A stretch of DNA of 34,787 nt, from positions 1-34,787 of the forward strand of contig JALCSU010000023.1 of NCBI GenBank assembly GCA_022653735.1, given 5' to 3'. This stretch comes from Bacteroidales bacterium (GTDB taxonomy: Bacteria > Bacteroidota > Bacteroidia > Bacteroidales > UBA932). The notes under the pieces are model-generated. The model worked only from the letters and a program-made list of their open reading frames with translations, did no database searches and was not told the origin of the DNA. Positions within the stretch are counted from its first letter, which is position 1; every line of letters starts with the position of its first letter. Shown here in pieces: positions 31,329 through 34,787 of the stretch. The position numbers and the translations under genes are program-made.

Positions 31329-33224
31329 ATGAAGACAAATAAAATACTATTGGCTGTTGCCCTGATAGGACTCTCCGTCGGTTCGGTTTCATGCTCAGAC
31401 TTCATGAATCTCTCGCCAAGCACAGAGTACACCGAGGAGCAGGTATTCAATGACGCGGCGCTTACGCAGTCGTTCGTAAACACACTTTACGACTATGTGA
31501 TCGATGGGGCTAGGGAACACACCACGACTGGTGTTACCGACGATGCCTACTTCACCCACAATTACGGGCAGATAGCCGTGAACGAGGCTACCTGCTCCAG
31601 CAGCGACCTGCAGTGGTACGGCAACGGGAACTGCCCGTTCAACTGGAAACAGACATACACCGGAATATATTATGCAAACCTAGTGTTGTCCAGAATCGAC
31701 AATGTCCCTGCCAAATCGGGATACGACCTGAATGTGATGAAGGGAGAGACATACTTCCTGCGCGCATACATGTACTCGAACCTCATCAGAGGCTTCGGCG
31801 GAGTCCCTATCGTCAAAGAGCCGGTCAGCGATTACACGCAGACAGCGGCCATGCAGCAGCCACGTAACAACATCGGGGATTGCCTGGATTTCATTCTTTC
31901 AGATCTGGACGAAGCTGCGAAGCTACTTCCCGAAACAATGACGGGAACTAACCTCGGACGTGCTTCCAAATGGGCAGCCATCGCACTCAAAGCTCGCATA
32001 TGCCTGCACATAGCCAGCCCTCTGTATGCCGACAGGTCAATCAACACGCTTGACGTCAATCAATACAACGGAGACCGTAGCAAACTATACCAGACAGCGC
32101 TGGACTGCGCGAATCAAGTGATTGACAGCCACGCCTTCACACTGATCGACTGCAACGCAGCCACCGTGGAAGAGATCGCTGCCAAATATCATGCGATAAC
32201 CACGACAAATAATGAAGAGCTGATATTCACGAAACAGTTCGCATCGTCAAAAGTCACTAATTTCGTTTGCCTGCAGCACGGCCCTAATGGTTACCACAAC
32301 TGGTCCGGCACGACTCCGACGCATGACTTCGTAATGGCCTTCGAAAATGCCGATGGTTCTCTCCCGACAGGGCTGAAGAACGTGGGAGACCATCAGGTGG
32401 GCAGCCCGTACGAGAACCGCGAGCCTCGCTTCTACGCAGACATCGGGTATGATGGAGCAGTTTGGGGCCGTCAGCGTGCCTCTGACGGATATGCCTTGGA
32501 TCCAACCCCTCTAGGGAACCTTCAGACCGGGACATACGAAATTGCCGACGGTGACAACGTGACCGTGAATCTTCCAGACGGGACATCCCAGAAATTCAAA
32601 GGGGTTTATGGTTGCGACACGCGCCAGAGCACTATCGAGGACTGGAACGGCTCATGGACGTCTTATTACGAGAGAAAACTCATCGACACAACCGTCCCTG
32701 CTTCTGAAAGCGTCCCTCAGCTGTGTCCGTACCCTTACATAAGATTAGCGGAAATGTACCTGATAGCGGCAGAAGCCAACCTGGAACTGAATAAGCTCGA
32801 CGATGCCGTGAAATATATCGACGCCATCCGAGGCAGGGTCGGACGTCCTGACACAAAAGCGACTCTCGCAGTCCGTGGGTTGTCGTACAATCAGGAAGGC
32901 ATAAGGGAGGTTCTCCGCCATGAGAGAAGAATAGAGCTTGCTTACGAAGACTCGCGCTACTACGACATTCGCCGCTGGATGATTGGCGACGAATGCGGAA
33001 ACAAAGAGCTTACGGGCATGACGATATTCGCAAGGTTCAAGTCCGGAAAGACGGCAAACCGCCCATACGTAAGGGATGCCGACACGTGGGATTACTATTA
33101 TTATGTCCGCAGCCTTTCTTTCCGCGAGAAGAGGAAATGGGACAACAAGATGTATTTTGCCCCAATCAGCCGCGATGAAATAAACAGGAGCGACAAGAAA
33201 ATGGTGCAGAATCCAGGGCAATAG
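31329..33224 (+). CDS. SusD/RagB-family nutrient-binding lipoprotein
   Basis: The 631-residue surface lipoprotein forms the lid of the SusC pore and binds ligand. The signal peptide ends at a Cys at residue 22 (GSVSCSDFMNLSP); the acidic residue close behind the Cys fits the Bacteroidota surface-export signal. The N-terminal SusD-like domain (TYYADLVLSRID-type helices around YTGIYYANLVLSRIDNVPAK) and the C-terminal RagB signature (PYIRLAEMYLIAAEANLELN, then VLRHERRIELAYEDSRYYDIRRW) are intact. It begins 13 bases after susC. Only a bidirectional terminator follows, so there is no linked glycan-degrading enzyme in this operon. Confidence 0.95.
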   Translation: MKTNKILLAVALIGLSVGSVSCSDFMNLSPSTEYTEEQVFNDAALTQSFVNTLYDYVIDGAREHTTTGVTDDAYFTHNYGQIAVNEATCSSSDLQWYGNGNCPFNWKQTYTGIYYANLVLSRIDNVPAKSGYDLNVMKGETYFLRAYMYSNLIRGFGGVPIVKEPVSDYTQTAAMQQPRNNIGDCLDFILSDLDEAAKLLPETMTGTNLGRASKWAAIALKARICLHIASPLYADRSINTLDVNQYNGDRSKLYQTALDCANQVIDSHAFTLIDCNAATVEEIAAKYHAITTTNNEELIFTKQFASSKVTNFVCLQHGPNGYHNWSGTTPTHDFVMAFENADGSLPTGLKNVGDHQVGSPYENREPRFYADIGYDGAVWGRQRASDGYALDPTPLGNLQTGTYEIADGDNVTVNLPDGTSQKFKGVYGCDTRQSTIEDWNGSWTSYYERKLIDTTVPASESVPQLCPYPYIRLAEMYLIAAEANLELNKLDDAVKYIDAIRGRVGRPDTKATLAVRGLSYNQEGIREVLRHERRIELAYEDSRYYDIRRWMIGDECGNKELTGMTIFARFKSGKTANRPYVRDADTWDYYYYVRSLSFREKRKWDNKMYFAPISRDEINRSDKKMVQNPGQ

Positions 33225-33243
33225 ACTGACTGCGCACACATCT

Positions 33244-33279
33244 AAAAACAGGGGCACCGAAATCGATGTCCCTGTTTTT
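33244..33279. terminator. Bidirectional terminator between susD and rplI
   Basis: The stem A-A-A-A-A-C-A-GGGGCA (33244-33256) pairs with TGTCCCTGTTTTT (33267-33279), with one G-T wobble and a 10-base loop. A and T runs on the two sides make it work in both directions, serving susC-susD and the rpsF-rpsR-rplI operon. Confidence 0.85.
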
Positions 33280-33296
33280 AATATATTAACGGAATA

Positions 33297-33740
33297 TTAT
33301 TCCGAAACGACCTCTACTTTCAGAGCGGCTTTGACCTGCTTGTAGCACTTCACCGAAGCCTCATACTCTCCGAGATGCTTGATGTCATCCGGAAGGGTGA
33401 TGTTCTTCTTGTCCACCTCGATTCCGAGGTTCTTAAGAGCTTCTTCAACTTGAGCGGAGGTAACGGAACCATAAATCTTTCCATTCTCGCTGACTTTCAC
33501 AGCGATCTTGACAGGCATTGCCTCGATCTTGGCTGCGAGAGCCTCGGCATCTGCCACGAGCTTAGCCTCTTTGTGAGCCCTCTGGCGAAGCGTCTCCTCA
33601 TGCTGCTTCAGAGCAGATGGAGTCGCAGCAATTGCAATCCCCTGAGGGATAAGATAATTCAGAGCGTACCCAGCCCTAACTTCAACCACTTCCCCGGCCT
33701 CGCCAAGGTTAGCGACTTCTTTCTTCAATATTATTTTCAT
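33297..33740 (-). CDS. rplI: 50S ribosomal protein bL9
   Basis: bL9 projects from the large subunit and supports translation fidelity. The 147-residue product starts MKIILKKEVANLGEAGEVVEV and continues into GYALNYLIPQGIA, the N-terminal RNA-binding domain. The long connecting helix (about 40-75) and a C-terminal domain with KIYGSVTSAQVEEAL follow. It is last of the rpsF-rpsR-rplI unit, 16 bases after rpsR, and is followed by the shared terminator at 33244-33279. Confidence 0.97.
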   Translation of the reverse strand: MKIILKKEVANLGEAGEVVEVRAGYALNYLIPQGIAIAATPSALKQHEETLRQRAHKEAKLVADAEALAAKIEAMPVKIAVKVSENGKIYGSVTSAQVEEALKNLGIEVDKKNITLPDDIKHLGEYEASVKCYKQVKAALKVEVVSE

Positions 33741-33756
33741 GTCTGCGCTCTCCTAA

Positions 33757-34035
33757 TTATTTAAGAAGGTCGGTAACGTAAGGCAGCAATGCAAGGCTGC
33801 GAGCCCTCTTGACTGCCTGAGCAACTTTCCTTTGGAACTTGAGTGAAGTACCGGTGATGCGGCGAGGAAGAATCTTACCTTGCTCGTTCAGGAACTTCTT
33901 GAGGAACTCAGGGTCTTTGTAATCAACATATTTGATTCCTGCCCTCTTGAAGCGGCAGTATTTCTTTTTCCTAACCTCTACTGTAGGAGGATTAAGATAG
34001 CGGATGTTGCCGTTTTGTGAATCATTCTGTGCCAT
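33757..34035 (-). CDS. rpsR: 30S ribosomal protein bS18
   Basis: bS18 pairs with bS6 on the 30S platform. The 92-residue product shows the family motif [22 protein letters not shown] and the C-terminal [20 protein letters not shown], then [10 protein letters not shown]. The N-terminal 15 residues ([15 protein letters not shown]) are a short, variable lead. It lies 18 bases after rpsF and 16 bases before rplI. Confidence 0.97.
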   Translation of the reverse strand: MAQNDSQNGNIRYLNPPTVEVRKKKYCRFKRAGIKYVDYKDPEFLKKFLNEQGKILPRRITGTSLKFQRKVAQAVKRARSLALLPYVTDLLK

Positions 34036-34053
34036 ATTCTTTGCCTCCTCGAA

Positions 34054-34506
34054 TTAGTTGTTTTCTTCTGTGTTTTCCTCGGATGCATCTTCAACTTCAA
34101 CATCCTCTTCGTCTGCGATAGGCTCGTCTGCTGCAAACTCATTTTCCGGTTTCGGAGCTGGAGCAACCTTTGGTTTAGCCAGATTCTCTCTTCTGTGCTC
34201 TGCATAGGCAACAGCATGCTTATCGAGAGATACAGTCAAGAACCTGATGATTCTTTCGTCACGGTGATACTGTGTCTCAAGAATCTTGAGAAATTCAGGC
34301 TCTGCCTCGAACTGAATTAGATAGTAGAAGCCTGAGGTCTTGTGCTGGATAGGATATGCCAGCTGACGAAGCCCCCAGTCTTCTTCGTACACCACGTTGC
34401 CTCCATTGTTCTTGATGAGGCTGATGTACTTTGCAACCGCTTCCTTCATCTGCTGTTCAGACAAAACGGGAGTCGCAATGAAAACGGTTTCGTACTGTTT
34501 TAACAT
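34054..34506 (-). CDS. rpsF: 30S ribosomal protein bS6 with acidic tail
   Basis: bS6 binds bS18 and central-domain 16S rRNA. The ferredoxin-like core covers about residues 1-98 (MLKQYETVFIATPVLSEQQM at the start, WGLRQLAYPIQHKTSGFYYL in the middle). After a Pro/Lys linker the last 35 or so residues are strongly acidic (FAADEPIADEEDVEVEDASE), a variable tail also found in other bacteria, where in E. coli glutamates are added post-translationally. It is first in the operon. A perfect promoter lies at 34574-34605 and a hairpin in the leader may bind the bS6:bS18 complex. Confidence 0.96.
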   Translation of the reverse strand: MLKQYETVFIATPVLSEQQMKEAVAKYISLIKNNGGNVVYEEDWGLRQLAYPIQHKTSGFYYLIQFEAEPEFLKILETQYHRDERIIRFLTVSLDKHAVAYAEHRRENLAKPKVAPAPKPENEFAADEPIADEEDVEVEDASEENTEENN

Positions 34507-34536
34507 TTTGTAATTGTTTAATTAATAAATAAATGC

Positions 34537-34572
34537 AATCCTTTTCGCGACGTATGCCAACCAAAAAGGACT
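34537..34572 (-). promoter_or_regulatory. Hairpin in the rpsF leader, possible S6:S18 site
   Basis: On the minus strand AGTCCTTTT (34572-34564) pairs with AAAAGGATT (34545-34537), 9 bp with one G-T wobble, enclosing an 18-base loop. It begins at about the expected transcript start. bS6:bS18 autoregulatory RNA structures are known upstream of rpsF in many phyla. I have not matched the consensus here. Confidence 0.45.
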
Positions 34573-34573
34573 G

Positions 34574-34605
34574 CAAATATAGGGAAATATTTAATAATTG
34601 CCAAA
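34574..34605 (-). promoter_or_regulatory. Promoter of rpsF-rpsR-rplI
   Basis: TTTG (34605-34602) and TATATTTG (34581-34574) are 20 bases apart on the minus strand, an ideal match to the phylum consensus, 68 bases before the rpsF start. Confidence 0.75.
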
Positions 34606-34611
34606 CAGCCT

Positions 34612-34625
34612 CGGAAGTTTGACAC
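34612..34625 (+). repeat. Solo copy of the IS left terminus
   Basis: CGGAAGTTTGACAC here is identical to the first 14 bases of the insertion sequence at 15182-15195. The surrounding bases do not match the element and no second end was found nearby. It sits 7 bases upstream of the rpsF -33 box. It is probably a relict end left after deletion or imprecise loss of another copy. Confidence 0.55.
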
Positions 34626-34661
34626 GGGCAGAGATGCAGCGCAGGTGATGGGGCATTAAAT

Positions 34662-34691
34662 AAAAAAACCGCTCGCGGTTAAACGAGCGGT
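34662..34691 (-). terminator. Terminator of the gene at the right edge
   Basis: ACCGCTCG (34668-34675) and CGAGCGGT (34684-34691) form a perfect 8-bp GC-rich stem with an 8-base loop. Read on the minus strand it runs into seven Ts. It follows the stop at 34711. Confidence 0.88.
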
Positions 34692-34710
34692 CCATATGAT
34701 GATTTGTTCG

Positions 34711-34787
34711 CTATTTCTTAGGGACGTTCTCGAGAAGTGCGGTGACGAACTTCCAGGCCTTCTCGACGGAAGCTATTTCCACCCTCT
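34711..34787 (-). CDS. C-terminal end of an unidentified gene (partial)
   Basis: The last 24 codons of a minus-strand frame enter from the right edge and end in TAG at 34711-34713, giving RVEIASVEKAWKFVTALLEN followed by VPKK. The amphipathic, helix-like composition and the strong terminator just downstream support a real gene. The fragment is too short to name. Confidence 0.5.
   Translation of the reverse strand, partial: RVEIASVEKAWKFVTALLENVPKK

Noticed and set aside
1..34787. CRISPR arrays, tRNA or rRNA genes, replication origin
   Set aside because: Intergenic regions were read through and show no regularly spaced repeats, cloverleaf-like sequences, rRNA segments or DnaA-box clusters.

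Overview
The window reads as a chromosomal segment of a member of the Bacteroidota, most likely Bacteroidales. The reasons are a SusC/SusD pair, large outer-membrane receptors with a carboxypeptidase-like N-terminal domain, weak Shine-Dalgarno sequences, and repeated use of the Bacteroidota promoter signature (a TTTG-like -33 box, about 20 bases, then TAnnTTTG). No rRNA, tRNA or CRISPR array was seen.

Layout. Bases 1-3300 hold the end of an unknown gene, a small membrane protein, and a K+/H+ antiporter followed by a tiny lipoprotein-like ORF. Bases 3419-9176 are one tight plus-strand operon: engB, prs, a small Cys-rich membrane protein, der, a LysE-type exporter, a PASTA protein and an RluD-type pseudouridine synthase. 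Bases 9297-14904 run leftward: a 999-residue outer-membrane barrel protein, ruvC, serS, rpmA and rplU. Bases 14996-17375 contain an apparently intact IS1634-family insertion sequence bounded by 186-bp direct repeats. Next come a sirtuin translationally coupled to an ATPase with an eroded Walker A motif, and the divergent rpsU.

Bases 19453-25025 form the most unusual block. It encodes a membrane tetrahaem NapC/NirT-like cytochrome fused to a SUMF1 domain, a Tat-type exported Gfo/Idh/MocA oxidoreductase lipoprotein, an exported TIM-barrel lipoprotein, and the two System II cytochrome c assembly proteins (ResB-like and CcsA-like). I read this as a candidate envelope redox module in which a sugar or polyol is oxidised or rearranged in the periplasm in connection with c-type haem. 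That is inference.

Bases 25026-26090 lack a credible gene but hold a 695-bp non-coding element with terminal inverted repeats; one end of it is also found at 531-614. A low-GC toxin-antitoxin-like pair follows, then a cytoplasmic Gfo/Idh/MocA oxidoreductase divergent from a SusC/SusD pair with no linked hydrolase. The window closes with the rpsF-rpsR-rplI operon and the tail of one more minus-strand gene.

The clearest structural finding is the insertion sequence. Its long target duplication left both neighbours working: the left copy keeps the rplU promoter and the right copy keeps the full sirtuin gene. A 14-base exact copy of its left terminus lies just upstream of the rpsF promoter.
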